Of a DNA stretch of 63,677 nucleotides, positions 55,384 through 63,677 are shown piece after piece. Source of the DNA: Mesorhizobium sp. YM1C-6-2 (GTDB taxonomy: Bacteria > Pseudomonadota > Alphaproteobacteria > Rhizobiales > Rhizobiaceae). A model generated the notes under the pieces. It ran no database searches. It was not told the origin of the DNA and saw only the letters and a program-made list of their open reading frames with translations. Where the stretch lies: contig NZ_RCIZ01000016.1 in the NCBI RefSeq assembly GCF_003666685.1, positions 1 to 63,677 of the forward strand. Direction: 5' to 3'. The position numbers and the translations under genes were made by a program. Positions within the stretch are counted from its first letter, which is position 1. The number at the start of each line of letters is the position of its first letter.

Positions 55384-56187
55384 TCAGTGCAGAATCTGGC
55401 TGAGGAACAGTTTCGTCCGCTCGTGCCTGGGATGGTCGAAGAACTCGACCGGCGTGTTCTGCTCGACGATCTGCCCGGCGTCCATGAAGATCACGCGATT
55501 GGCGACCTTCCGTGCAAAGCCCATCTCGTGCGTCACGCAGAGCATGGTCATGCCTTCCTCGGCCAGGCCGACCATCGTCTCCAGCACTTCCTTGATCATC
55601 TCGGGGTCGAGCGCCGAGGTCGGCTCATCGAACAGCATGATGCGCGGGTTCATGCAGAGCGAGCGGGCGATCGCCACGCGCTGCTGTTGGCCGCCCGACA
55701 GCTGGCCGGGATATTTGTTCGCCTGCTCGGGAATCTTCACACGCTTGAGGAAATGCATGGCGATCTCCTCGGCTTCCTTCTTCGGCATCTTGCGCACCCA
55801 GATCGGCGCCAGCGTGCAATTTTCGAGGATGGTCAGGTGCGGAAACAGGTTGAAGTGCTGGAACACCATGCCGACCTCGCGCCTCACCTCGTCGATCTTC
55901 TTGAGATCGTTTGTGAGTTCCTTGCCGTCGACGACGATCTTCCCCTTCTGATGCTCCTCCAGCCTGTTGATGCAGCGGATCATGGTCGATTTGCCGGAGC
56001 CGGACGGCCCGCAGATCACGATGCGCTCTCCGCGCATGACCTTCAGGTTGATGTCCTTCAGCACGTTGAAATCGCCGTACCACTTCGACATGCCGACGAT
56101 GTCGATCGCGACGTCGGTGTCGGAGATGTGCATCTTCTTGACATCGACCTTGATCTCTTCGGCGCTGACAGCGTTCTCCGTGGTCAT
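55384..56187 (-). CDS. aapP: General L-amino acid ABC transporter, ATP-binding protein
   Basis: A 267-residue ATPase: Walker [11 protein letters not shown]-loop region [15 protein letters not shown], signature [15 protein letters not shown], Walker [13 protein letters not shown], and switch His in [10 protein letters not shown]. Polar amino-acid (GlnQ/AapP) type. Last of the aapJQMP operon. Confidence 0.95.
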   Translation of the reverse strand: MTTENAVSAEEIKVDVKKMHISDTDVAIDIVGMSKWYGDFNVLKDINLKVMRGERIVICGPSGSGKSTMIRCINRLEEHQKGKIVVDGKELTNDLKKIDEVRREVGMVFQHFNLFPHLTILENCTLAPIWVRKMPKKEAEEIAMHFLKRVKIPEQANKYPGQLSGGQQQRVAIARSLCMNPRIMLFDEPTSALDPEMIKEVLETMVGLAEEGMTMLCVTHEMGFARKVANRVIFMDAGQIVEQNTPVEFFDHPRHERTKLFLSQILH

Positions 56188-56204
56188 AGACCGTACCCCT
56201 TGTC

Positions 56205-57362
56205 CTATCGTGTGTGGCCGGTATCGAGCCGGCGTTCCATGAACATCGAATAGCGCGACATGCCGAAGCAGAACACCCAGAATACGATCGCGGCGAAGAC
56301 GAGTCCCGTCCTGGCGGTCTGCGGCGTCGCCCAGTTGGCGTCCGCCAGGTTCTGCTTGACGATGCCGAGCAGGTCAAACATCGAGATGATCAGGACCAGC
56401 GTCGTGTCCTTGAACATGCCGATGAAGGTGTTGACGATGCCCGGAATGACGAGCTTCAGCGCCTGCGGCATGATGATCAGGCCCATCTTCTGCCAATAGC
56501 CGAGGCCGAGCGAATCCGCGCCTTCGTACTGGCCCTTGGGAATCGCCTGCAGGCCGCCGCGCACTACTTCGGCCATATAGGCCGAGGCGAAGAGCGCGAC
56601 GCCGATCAGGGCACGCAGGAACTTGTCGAAGGTCATGCCCGGCGGCACGAAGAGCGGCAGCATGAAGCTCGCCATAAAGAGGATGGTCACCAGCGGCACG
56701 CCGCGCACCGTCTCGATGAAGATCACCGACAGCATCTTGACCGCCGGCATCTTCGAGCGGCGGCCGAGCGCGAGCAGGACGCCGAGAGGCAGCGAGACGA
56801 CGATGCCGACATAGGAGAGCACCAGCGTGACCAGCAGCCCGCCCCACAACGGAGTCTCCACATAGGACAGGCCTAGGAAGCCGCCGATCAGCAGCCAGAA
56901 CGCGATGAACGGGAAGACGGCGAAGAACAGGATCGCGTTGAGCCGCTTGTAAGGCGCGCGCGGGATCAACAGCGGCGCCAGCAGCGCGACGAAGATGATC
57001 CCCGTCAGGATCACGCGCCACCGCTCGTCGACCGGATAACGCCCGAACATGAACTGAGCGAACTTGGCGTTGACGAACGCCCAGCAGGCGCCCGACCAGC
57101 CGGATGGCAGCGCGCCTCCCTGGTCGACCGTCAGGCAGGCGGTGCGATCGGTGCCCGTCCACTGCGCGTTGAAGATCGCCCAGCCCAGGATCTGGGAGAG
57201 CGCCCAGGTTGCGAAGAGCAGGCCAAGCACCGTGAGGACGGAATCGATGGGCGTCGCGAACAGGTTCTTGCGTACCCAAGAGCCCAGTCCTGCCTCCGAT
57301 CGGGGCGCCGGCTGGGCGAGCGCCATTTCGGTGCGGACCCATGACATGTCATGTTCCTGCAT
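56205..57362 (-). CDS. aapM: General L-amino acid ABC transporter, permease AapM
   Basis: A 385-residue inner-membrane permease with about eight hydrophobic segments; the binding-protein-dependent loop with [38 protein letters not shown] is the EAA motif that contacts the ATPase. The long non-conserved N-terminal half with a periplasmic loop is typical of AapM. GGAGAGGTGA precedes ATG 57362. It is 17 bases from aapP and 3 from aapQ. Confidence 0.95.
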   Translation of the reverse strand: MQEHDMSWVRTEMALAQPAPRSEAGLGSWVRKNLFATPIDSVLTVLGLLFATWALSQILGWAIFNAQWTGTDRTACLTVDQGGALPSGWSGACWAFVNAKFAQFMFGRYPVDERWRVILTGIIFVALLAPLLIPRAPYKRLNAILFFAVFPFIAFWLLIGGFLGLSYVETPLWGGLLVTLVLSYVGIVVSLPLGVLLALGRRSKMPAVKMLSVIFIETVRGVPLVTILFMASFMLPLFVPPGMTFDKFLRALIGVALFASAYMAEVVRGGLQAIPKGQYEGADSLGLGYWQKMGLIIMPQALKLVIPGIVNTFIGMFKDTTLVLIISMFDLLGIVKQNLADANWATPQTARTGLVFAAIVFWVFCFGMSRYSMFMERRLDTGHTR

Positions 57363-57365
57363 GGG

Positions 57366-58556
57366 TCACCTCTCCTTCAGCGCCATTCTGGCATTGAACC
57401 AGTTCATGAAGAACGAGGTCACCAGGCTGATGCTCAGATAGATGATCATGAAGATGACGACGATCTCGATCGCCTGGCCGGTCTGGTTGAGGATCGTGCC
57501 GCCGATCGCGTAGAGGTCGGGGTAGCCGATCGCCACGGCGAGTGACGAATTCTTGGTCAGGTTGAGATACTGGCTGGTCAGCGGCGGGATGATGATGCGC
57601 AGCGCCTGTGGGATGATCACCAGCCGCAGCGCCGTTCCCGGCCTTAGCCCGAGCGCAGCGGCGGCCTCGCTCTGGCCCTTGCTGACGCCCAGAATGCCGG
57701 CGCGGACGATCTCGGCGATGAACGCTGCCGTGTAGAAGGACAGCGCCAGGTAAAGCGACAGGAATTCCGGCTTCACGTTGAAACCGCCGGTCAGGTTGAA
57801 TGTGCCTGCCTTGGGGAAATCGAGCGTCAGCGGAAAACCGGCAAGCGCGAAGCCGAGCAGCGGGAAGCCGACGATCAGCGCCAGTCCGGTCCAGAACACC
57901 GGGAATCGCTGGCCGGTCGTCATCTGGCGGGCCTTGGCGCGGCGCGCGACGAACCAGGTCAATCCGATGCCGACGACCAGGCCGGCGACGATCAGCCAGG
58001 CTCCGTCACCCCAGAGGAAACGCGGAAAATAGAAGCCGCGGCTGTTCAGATAGGAGCCGAAAGGCAGGACGATGCTGTCGCGCGGCGCTGGAAGCACCGC
58101 CAGGACGCCCAGGTACCAGAAGAAGATGACCAGCAGCGGCGGGATGTTGCGGAACGTCTCGACGTAGACCATCGCGATCTTTCGCAGCAGCCAGTTTCGC
58201 GACAGCCTGCCGACACCGATGATGAAGCCGAGGATCGTCGCCGTGACGATGCCGGCGACCGCCACGATGATCGTGTTCCAGAAGCCGACCAGGATCGCGC
58301 GCCCGTAGGTGGAGTCCGACGAGTACTGGATCGGCGTATCCGAGATGTCGAACCCGGCGCGGCCGCGCAGGAAGTCGAATCCGGTCGATATGTTGGAGCG
58401 ACGCAGGTTCTCGATCGTGTTGTCCACGATCCACCACACGCCGGCGATGAGCAACAGAAGCAGCACCACCTGGAAAAAGATGCTGCGGACCTTCGGGTCA
58501 TAAAGGAGCGAGGCCTTTGCCGGCTCTTGCGCTCGAGAGACATGCTGCACGGCCAT
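57366..58556 (-). CDS. aapQ: General L-amino acid ABC transporter, permease AapQ
   Basis: A 396-residue permease, partner of AapM. EAA-loop: AEIVRAGILGVSKGQSEAAAALGLRPGTALRLVIIPQALRIIIPPL. Eight or so membrane segments; FNTIIVAVAGIVTATILGFIIGVGRLS-like region is the start of the permease domain. Start 58556 is supported by GGAGAAGGGGGAAAC just upstream; the longer frame to 58583 runs into the hairpin between aapJ and aapQ. Confidence 0.95.
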   Translation of the reverse strand: MAVQHVSRAQEPAKASLLYDPKVRSIFFQVVLLLLLIAGVWWIVDNTIENLRRSNISTGFDFLRGRAGFDISDTPIQYSSDSTYGRAILVGFWNTIIVAVAGIVTATILGFIIGVGRLSRNWLLRKIAMVYVETFRNIPPLLVIFFWYLGVLAVLPAPRDSIVLPFGSYLNSRGFYFPRFLWGDGAWLIVAGLVVGIGLTWFVARRAKARQMTTGQRFPVFWTGLALIVGFPLLGFALAGFPLTLDFPKAGTFNLTGGFNVKPEFLSLYLALSFYTAAFIAEIVRAGILGVSKGQSEAAAALGLRPGTALRLVIIPQALRIIIPPLTSQYLNLTKNSSLAVAIGYPDLYAIGGTILNQTGQAIEIVVIFMIIYLSISLVTSFFMNWFNARMALKER

Positions 58557-58582
58557 AGAGTTTCCCCCTTCTCCAAGGCTCA

Positions 58583-58611
58583 AAGGCCGGGGCGTTGCAC
58601 GCCCCGGCCTT
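58583..58611. other. Intercistronic hairpin between aapJ and aapQ
   Basis: AAGGCCGGGGCG / CGCCCCGGCCTT, a perfect 12-base stem with TTGCA loop, 8 bases after the aapJ stop and without a T-run. Its place behind a binding-protein gene fits a partial terminator or a structure that protects the aapJ part of the mRNA and yields more AapJ than permease. Confidence 0.75.
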
Positions 58612-58619
58612 AAGCTGGA

Positions 58620-59648
58620 TCAGCGGATCGGCACGCCGTACTGCAGGCCTCCCTTGGTCCACAGTGCGTTGATGCCGCGCGAGATCTTGAGCGGGCTGCC
58701 GGAACCGACATTGTTCTCGAATATCTCGCCGTAGTTGCCGGTCGCCTTGACGATGTTGACGACCCAGTCGTTCGTCAGGCCGAGGTCGGTGCCGATCTTG
58801 CTTTCGGCCTCGACGCCGAGGACGCGCTTGATTTCAGGATTCGGCGAGTTTTTCATCTCCTCGACGTTAGCCTTGGTGATGCCAAGTTCCTCCGCGTTCA
58901 GAAGCGCGAAGTAGGTCCACTTCACGATGTCGAACCACTGGTCGTCGCCCTGGCGGACGGCCGGACCGAGCGGCTCTTTTGAAATGATCTCGGGCAGCAC
59001 GACGTGGTCGCCCGGAGAGGCAAGCGTCAGGCGGATGCCGTAGAGGCCCGACTGATCGGTCGTGTAGGCGTCGCAGCGGCCGGCATCATAGGCCGCGTTG
59101 GCTTCCTCTACCTTCTCGAACACCACAGGGTTGTATTCGAGGTTGTTGGCCTTGAAGTAGTCGGCGAGGTTCAGCTCCGTCGTGGTGCCGGACTGCACGC
59201 AGACCGAGGCGCCCGAGAGCTGGAGCGCGGAATTCACGCCCGGCAGCTTCTTGGCGTTGATCATGAAGCCCTGGCCGTCGAAATAGGTCACGCCGGCGAA
59301 GTTGAGGCCGAGCGCGGTATCGCGGTTGATCGTCCAGGTCGTGTTGCGCGACAGGATGTCGATCTCACCCGACTGCAGCGCGGTGAAGCGGTCCTTGGCG
59401 CTCAGCGGCGTGAACTTCACCTTGGTGCCGTCGCCGAATACGGCGGCCGCGACGGCGCGGCAGAAGTCGACATCGAGGCCCGTCCACTCGCCCTTGTCGT
59501 CCGGCGCGGAGAAACCGGCGAGAGCCGTGTTCACGCCGCATTGGATAAAGCCCTTGGCCTTCACGTCATCGAGGGTAGCGGCGGAAGCGGCCGAAGCCAT
59601 CACGCCGAACGCCGCCGCCCCAATAATGCCAATCATCGTATTTTTCAT
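58620..59648 (-). CDS. aapJ: General L-amino acid ABC transporter, periplasmic binding protein
   Basis: A 342-residue binding protein of the AapJ/BztA type: signal peptide MKNTMIGIIGAAAFGVMASA (cut about residue 24), then GVNTALAGFSAPDDKGEWTGLDVDFCRAVAAAVFGD, and the paired Cys (ASVCVQSGTTTELN, AAYDAGRCDAYTTD) known from this family. First gene of aapJQMP. TTGAGGGTT is just before the ATG. An in-frame extension to 59879 has no coding character. Confidence 0.96.
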   Translation of the reverse strand: MKNTMIGIIGAAAFGVMASAASAATLDDVKAKGFIQCGVNTALAGFSAPDDKGEWTGLDVDFCRAVAAAVFGDGTKVKFTPLSAKDRFTALQSGEIDILSRNTTWTINRDTALGLNFAGVTYFDGQGFMINAKKLPGVNSALQLSGASVCVQSGTTTELNLADYFKANNLEYNPVVFEKVEEANAAYDAGRCDAYTTDQSGLYGIRLTLASPGDHVVLPEIISKEPLGPAVRQGDDQWFDIVKWTYFALLNAEELGITKANVEEMKNSPNPEIKRVLGVEAESKIGTDLGLTNDWVVNIVKATGNYGEIFENNVGSGSPLKISRGINALWTKGGLQYGVPIR

Positions 59649-60039
59649 AACCCTCAACCCTTTATATTTGTCGTCTGATCCCAGACTATTTGTTCTCGCG
59701 GAACTGCGTCCGACATCCGGCCCATTTCCGGGATACCGCATCGATTCCATTGATGCAGTGCTGCGCACGCGCCGTGTAGAGCACGCATCGAAGGCGATTA
59801 TTCCATTGAGGTCAAGCGGAATGACTGCGCCTGCGCCAGTTTGGAAACCGTCACTCCGAGGTACCGCAACGGCAGTCAATTGTGCTCTTCGGCGCCGCCC
59901 CTAGAGCACACGCAACGGCAAACCGGCCGGATCAAGAATATTTGAGCGCGCGTCGGCCTGGCGCAGTAAATCACCGGGTCCTGTCGTTGCGCCGGCCCTG
60001 ACCACATCCTATGCCAGGATGACTGGAAAGAGGATCGCA
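59649..60039. other. Divergent intergenic region between aapJ and metC
   Basis: A 391-base gene-free region with both promoters. CTTGAC occurs on the minus strand at 59816-59811, but the -10 candidates 17-18 bases further are poor. No hairpin with T-run and no convincing open frame was found. Confidence 0.5.
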
Positions 60040-61215
60040 ATGGCAAAACGCATTCCGGAAAACGCCGGTGTCAACACGCGGCTGGCGCATGGCGGCAACG
60101 ACCCGCTCGACTATTTCGGCTTTGTAAATCCGCCCGTGGTGCATGCCTCCACCGTGCTTTTCCCGGATGCCGCCACGCTGGCGTCCCGAAAGCAGAAATA
60201 CACCTACGGCACGCGCGGCACCCCGACGACCGACGCGCTTGGCAAGGCGATCGACGAAATGGAAGGGTCCGCCGGCACGATCATGGTCCCGTCGGGGCTG
60301 ATGGCAGTGGTCGTACCCCTGCTCGCCTTTCTGTCCGCGGGCGACCACCTGCTGATGGTCGATTCGGTCTATTATCCCACCCGCCACTTCACCGACACGA
60401 TGCTGAAGCGCCTCGGCGTGGAGGTCGAATATTACGATCCTCGCATCGGCGCTGGCATCGCCGGACTGATGAGACCCAATACGAAAGTCGTGTTCACGGA
60501 ATCTCCGGCCTCCAATACTTTTGAGGTGCAGGACATCCCGGCCATCGTGACCGCCGCCCACGAAGGCGGCGCGGTGGTGATGCTCGACAACACCTGGGCC
60601 ACCGCGCTCTATTTCCGCGCGATCGACTTCGGCATCGACATCGTCATCCACGCGGCGACCAAATATCCCGCCGGCCATTCCGACGTGCTGCTGGGCACCG
60701 TCTCGGCCAACGCGGCCTGCTGGGAAAGGCTGTTCGAAACCTTCAACACGCTCGGCTGCTCGGCCGGACCGGACGACGTCTATCAGGTGTTGCGCGGCTT
60801 GCGCACGATGGGCGTGAGACTGGAGCGGCACCAGCAGAGCACCCTGGAGATCACACGCTGGCTGGAAAAGCAGGAGGGGGTAGCCCAAGTTCTCTATCCC
60901 GCTCTCGAAAGCCATCCCGACCATGCAATCTGGAAACGCGATTTCTCCGGCGCGAGCGGCCTGTTTTCGGTCGCGCTCGAGGGTGACGGGCAGGAAACCG
61001 CGCATGCCTTCCTCGATGCGCTAGGGATATTCGGATTGGGTCATTCCTGGGGCGGCTATGAAAGCCTGGCGGCGCTGGTCTCGCTTAAGGACCGCACCAT
61101 TGCAAAAGGCCCCTACGGGGGGCCTCTCGTGCGGCTGCAGATTGGTCTGGAAGACGTCGAAGACCTCAAGGACGATCTTCTGAAAGGCCTCGAGGCCGCC
61201 CGGCGCCGGGCCTAA
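60040..61215 (+). CDS. metC: Cystathionine beta-lyase
   Basis: A 391-residue PLP enzyme of the Cys/Met metabolism family cleaving cystathionine to homocysteine, pyruvate and ammonia. PLP lysine K208 in HAATKYPAGHSDVLLGT; VMLDNTWATALYF holds the Asp for the pyridine ring; YTYGTRGTPTTDAL and SAGPDDVYQVLRGLRTM are family signatures favouring MetC over gamma-synthase. ATG 60040 follows AGAGGA; an in-frame ATG at 60019 lies ahead of it. Its stop overlaps the convergent small gene by three bases. Confidence 0.93.
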   Translation: MAKRIPENAGVNTRLAHGGNDPLDYFGFVNPPVVHASTVLFPDAATLASRKQKYTYGTRGTPTTDALGKAIDEMEGSAGTIMVPSGLMAVVVPLLAFLSAGDHLLMVDSVYYPTRHFTDTMLKRLGVEVEYYDPRIGAGIAGLMRPNTKVVFTESPASNTFEVQDIPAIVTAAHEGGAVVMLDNTWATALYFRAIDFGIDIVIHAATKYPAGHSDVLLGTVSANAACWERLFETFNTLGCSAGPDDVYQVLRGLRTMGVRLERHQQSTLEITRWLEKQEGVAQVLYPALESHPDHAIWKRDFSGASGLFSVALEGDGQETAHAFLDALGIFGLGHSWGGYESLAALVSLKDRTIAKGPYGGPLVRLQIGLEDVEDLKDDLLKGLEAARRRA

Positions 61216-61481
61216 CCGGCGCGAGGACGAATCGGCTCGGGTCGGCGGGCCGGGTTGTCCTTCTTGGCCTCGACGGCGTCCTCGAGTTTGGTCGCGATCA
61301 ATTCTTCGAGATCGCCGACTTCCTCCTCGATGTCTTCGAGCGGCACGCCGGCGCTGGCGGCCTGGGCGGCGCATTGCTTGGCCAGAACTTCGGCCTCCCG
61401 GTCGATCTGCGCCGGCGTCTCAGGAGCCTGGACCTTTTCGTTGATCCATTCCTGGAGGAATTCGATTGCCTTCTCGGTCAT
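61212..61481 (-). CDS. DUF768-like small acidic protein
   Basis: An 89-residue protein. EFLQEWINEKVQ at the start and VPLEDIEEEVGDLEELIATKLEDA later resemble the DUF768 family, found nearly only in Mesorhizobium and close relatives. Mostly helical and acidic with a basic Arg/Pro tail. Function unknown. Its stop overlaps the metC stop. Confidence 0.55.
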   Translation of the reverse strand: MTEKAIEFLQEWINEKVQAPETPAQIDREAEVLAKQCAAQAASAGVPLEDIEEEVGDLEELIATKLEDAVEAKKDNPARRPEPIRPRAG

Positions 61482-61729
61482 CTCTGCCTCTGTTGCCGAA
61501 GCCGCGCTGGCAATGCCATCAACGCCCCCGGCCTGAAAAGGATGCTTTCGTCTAAGCCTCGGCCCGGCGTCCTATTCGCGACGCTGCGATGACCAATGCT
61601 GTGGGAAATCCCGATCCATATAGGTGCCTTTTCCGTGGAAAAAAGCCCATTCCGCTTGAAACAGTGTCAACGCCTGCGCGGGTAGCCGGCGGGAACAACC
61701 GTTCATGCATCTGATCGCCGCCTGAACCC

Positions 61730-61918
61730 CTAATAACTCTCTCCCGGCGGCACTCTGTACCCGACCTTCGGACAGATGCCGGCATCGACGGCGCGGAATC
61801 CGCAGGGCGCACCGGTGCTCATCATGGGCTGGTCGGAGTTGCCGTAGCCCGGCCCATAGCCGCAACCGGCCAGGACGGACGTGGCAAGAAGCACCGTCGG
61901 AAACAGAAGTCGTCGCAT
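61730..61918 (-). CDS. Small lipoprotein
   Basis: A 62-residue protein with signal FPTVLLATSVLAGC, where LAGC is a lipobox, so only about 44 residues remain after cleavage. The mature part is Gly/Pro/Tyr rich with two further cysteines (GAPCGFRAVDAGICPKVGYRVPPGESY region). A very good ribosome site, GAGGAGATTCC, directly precedes the ATG, supporting a real gene despite the size. Function unknown. Confidence 0.65.
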   Translation of the reverse strand: MRRLLFPTVLLATSVLAGCGYGPGYGNSDQPMMSTGAPCGFRAVDAGICPKVGYRVPPGESY

Positions 61919-61979
61919 GGAATCTCCTCGGTGCCTCGACCTGTCGTGCGGGGATGGATAACAATTCGACAGCCCGGGC

Positions 61980-62237
61980 TCAACCGGCGTGTCGTCTTCT
62001 CCAGTCCGCGCCAAGATCCTTGGGCTTCTGCCCGTAGCTCCATTCGACCTGCACCCTGCCCTCCGAATCCTGGACCAGCACGAGCGCATCGTAGCCGAGT
62101 TTCCCGGCCTCGAACGCGGCGTGGACGGCAGCGCCCACGGCTTCGTCCTGCGTGGCGTAGTTCGGATAGTCGACGCCGTTGCACTTGACCTTCCAGGCCG
62201 AGCCGTCCGGCATGACGACATATGCCATGCGCTGCAT
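61980..62237 (-). CDS. DUF2188-like small protein
   Basis: An 85-residue protein, 82 if started at the second ATG (62228). AYVVMPDGSAWKVKCNGVDYPNYATQDEAVGAAVHAAFEAGKLGYDALVLVQDSEGRVQVEWSYG has the strand-helix-strand pattern of DUF2188 (short proteins that read xxVxPxxxGWxVKxxG ... DxxGRI). Function unknown. It lies 61 bases upstream of the small lipoprotein gene on the same strand. Confidence 0.6.
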   Translation of the reverse strand: MQRMAYVVMPDGSAWKVKCNGVDYPNYATQDEAVGAAVHAAFEAGKLGYDALVLVQDSEGRVQVEWSYGQKPKDLGADWRRRHAG

Positions 62238-62487
62238 CTATCAGCCCCCGATGTCCCGGCAAAGCAGATTGCACATGGGACGACCATCTCACATTGTCCG
62301 ACGCGGATGGTAGCAGGCTTTCTACCTGCTGAGGCCCTCGAAGCGGAACTATTCACAAAATTCAGCAAGATACCGGTACGTCATGGGCCGAGACGGCATG
62401 AGCCGCTTCGGCCAAGCGTTGACGGCAACGGCGTTCGGAGCAGCCGGTCGGGAAGTCATTGCGCGACGAGGTCGGCAGAGCCCCCGA

Positions 62488-63477
62488 TCAGGCCAGGAAT
62501 TTCTTCGAGATCGAAGCGCCGAGCGTATATTTCGGATCGACCATGTTGCCGAGTCGCACGCGGCCGACCTGCGTCAGCAGCATATAGGCGTCGAGTTCCT
62601 CGAAACCATAGTCGGCAGCCATCCACCGCACCAGTTCGCGATAGGCGATGCGCGACGCATCCTCCATCGGACGGCTGGACCCGATCGTCATGATGACGTT
62701 CTCGTTCTCCAGGCGCGCCCATTTGAAATTCCAGCCCTTGATCAGATCGACCTGGATGGTGGTGACGGTCGGATGCTCGACGGCGACGCCGCAGAGTTCG
62801 CCGTCGCCCTGGGCTGCGTGGCAGTCGCCGAGGTAAAGCAGGCCGCCCGGAGCATTCACCGGCAGATAGATCACCGCGCCGGGCGCGACATCGGGCAAGT
62901 CCATGTTTCCGCCGTAGTAGTCCGGCTGCAGGGAGGAGATGGCCTCGATCTCCGGAGACGTGCCGATCGTCCCGATGAACGGCTCATAGGGGATCGTGAT
63001 CTTGTCGTTCCACTTCACCCCGGTCACGGCATCCACGTGAAGCTTCTTGACCCGCTCCGGCAGCGGTGCATTGAGCAGAGCCGTGTCGCCGGTGCCGACC
63101 AGACCGCCAAACTCGGGGATCAGGCAGGTGGTGCCGACCGGCTGCGGCCCGCGCGGGCGTATTTCCTTGATATAGACCGCCAGGCAGTCGCCTTTCTCCG
63201 CCCCGTTGACGAAGATCGGCCCGTTCTGGGGGTTGAGGTAAGGCACATTGAGGACCTGACTGGGCAGGTCGGTTTCATCCTTGATCTTGCCTTCGAAGGC
63301 GTCATGCGTCTCGACCGAGATCTGGGCGCCGGGATCGACCGTCAGGACAGGCGAAGCGTACGGCCCATAGACATAATGGTACTTGCCCTGATCCGCCTCG
63401 GTCATGCTGTAGGTTTCGGTCACGAGACCCTTCGCCTCTGCCCGCCGCGACATGATCGAATTGTCAAACCAGGTCAT
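62488..63477 (-). CDS. Acetamidase/formamidase family protein
   Basis: A 329-residue FmdA/AmdA family amidohydrolase. Visible family regions are VDPGAQISVETHDAFEGKI, GCD-like region EKGDCLAVYIKEI, the long PEFGGLVG and GDCHAAQGDGELCGVAVE near residue 220-235, the last holding the conserved Asp, His and Glu of the metal site. Such enzymes release ammonia from formamide or acetamide. No amide porin or regulator is adjacent. TGCTCC/GGAGCAA ribosome site precedes ATG 63477. Confidence 0.9.
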   Translation of the reverse strand: MTWFDNSIMSRRAEAKGLVTETYSMTEADQGKYHYVYGPYASPVLTVDPGAQISVETHDAFEGKIKDETDLPSQVLNVPYLNPQNGPIFVNGAEKGDCLAVYIKEIRPRGPQPVGTTCLIPEFGGLVGTGDTALLNAPLPERVKKLHVDAVTGVKWNDKITIPYEPFIGTIGTSPEIEAISSLQPDYYGGNMDLPDVAPGAVIYLPVNAPGGLLYLGDCHAAQGDGELCGVAVEHPTVTTIQVDLIKGWNFKWARLENENVIMTIGSSRPMEDASRIAYRELVRWMAADYGFEELDAYMLLTQVGRVRLGNMVDPKYTLGASISKKFLA

Positions 63478-63518
63478 TTTTTGCTCCTCGCATGGGGATG
63501 TATTTCGACTGCTCAGGC

Positions 63519-63677
63519 CTAGAAGAACGCCTGCAGGCCGGTCTGTGCGCGTCCCAGGATGAGGGCATGGACGTCGTGGGTGCCCTCGTAGGTGTTGACG
63601 GTCTCCAGGTTCTGCGCGTGGCGCATCACGTGGAACTCGATCTGGATGCCGTTGCCGCCATGCATGTCGCGAGCCTG
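63519..63677 (-). CDS. gcdH: Glutaryl-CoA dehydrogenase, C-terminal end (partial, second copy)
   Basis: The last 52 residues and a TAG stop of a second glutaryl-CoA dehydrogenase gene, entering the window from the right. The encoded residues are identical to those at the left end, as both base changes are silent or nearly so. The upstream formamidase-like gene lies 41 bases away on the same strand. Confidence 0.85.
   Translation of the reverse strand, partial: QARDMHGGNGIQIEFHVMRHAQNLETVNTYEGTHDVHALILGRAQTGLQAFF
63521..63677. repeat. Terminal inverted repeat, right arm (gcdH 3' end)
   Basis: Reverse complement of bases 1-157 with two substitutions. Sequence beyond the stop codon is unrelated to that at the left end. 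Confidence 0.95.

Noticed and set aside
59766..59820. CTTGAC on the minus strand as the aapJ promoter
   Set aside because: No acceptable -10 at 17-18 bases; kept only as a remark in the intergenic entry.
61690..61706. GGAAC followed by CGTT near 61692 as stress promoter
   Set aside because: The gap is only three bases, far from the required 16.

Overview
The window looks like ordinary chromosomal backbone of a GC-rich alphaproteobacterium of the order Hyphomicrobiales, closest in gene order to Mesorhizobium and other Phyllobacteriaceae. The pointers are the lpxK-waaA-DUF374-DUF4170-CysQ-PmbA lipid A block next to mutL, the aapJQMP amino-acid transporter, a MutL with its own endonuclease motif, EcfG-type stress promoters, a CIRCE-controlled groESL operon, rhizobial TadG-like von Willebrand proteins and a DUF768-like small protein. 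No rRNA, tRNA, insertion sequence, prophage or CRISPR array was seen.

Layout. 0-5 kb: end of a glutaryl-CoA dehydrogenase gene, an enolase-superfamily enzyme, a cupin, and threonine catabolism genes kbl and tdh separated by an opposing orphan membrane gene. 5-10.8 kb: a Tat-type exported superoxide dismutase behind a perfect GGAAC-N16-CGTT stress promoter, an exported small protein, a flavin monooxygenase, a CAP-domain protein, mutL and a DUF2093 gene. 10.8-24.2 kb: lipid A/KDO genes, a CysQ-like phosphatase, PmbA, a three-gene operon of two complementary M16 peptidase subunits and a patatin, then rsmD, an rluB-like gene with long basic tails, tadA and a lipoprotein. 24.4-30.2 kb: ileS with a patch of unusual composition, a Xre/RES toxin-antitoxin pair with a near-perfect palindromic operator, a MipA-like outer-membrane protein and an HdeD-like membrane protein. 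30.2-37.6 kb: ribF, a HAD phosphatase, a membrane protein with a degenerate EAL domain and two tandem TadG-like proteins.

37.6-49 kb: a LysE exporter, a marR-emrA-emrB efflux operon, an ECF sigma/anti-sigma pair divergent from a secreted subtilase with an Asp-rich tract, groES-groEL, an 890-base gene-free stretch with two candidate stress-induced small RNAs, and fumC. 49-63.7 kb: two DoxX proteins, ppx-ppk, a complex-I-type zinc-finger protein, a flavin monooxygenase, the aap transporter, metC, several very small genes, a formamidase-family protein and a second glutaryl-CoA dehydrogenase 3' end.

The first and last 157 bases are an inverted repeat (two mismatches): the same gene end occurs twice, facing inward. 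This is probably where an assembly contig broke at a duplicated gene, or it marks paralogues that could invert the 63-kb segment. The most original signals are the tandem small-RNA candidates after groEL, the stress promoter of the exported superoxide dismutase, the toxin-antitoxin operator, the twin VWA proteins with a large cysteine-bearing insert, and the mosaic-looking ileS editing domain. No wholly new multi-gene system is convincingly visible.
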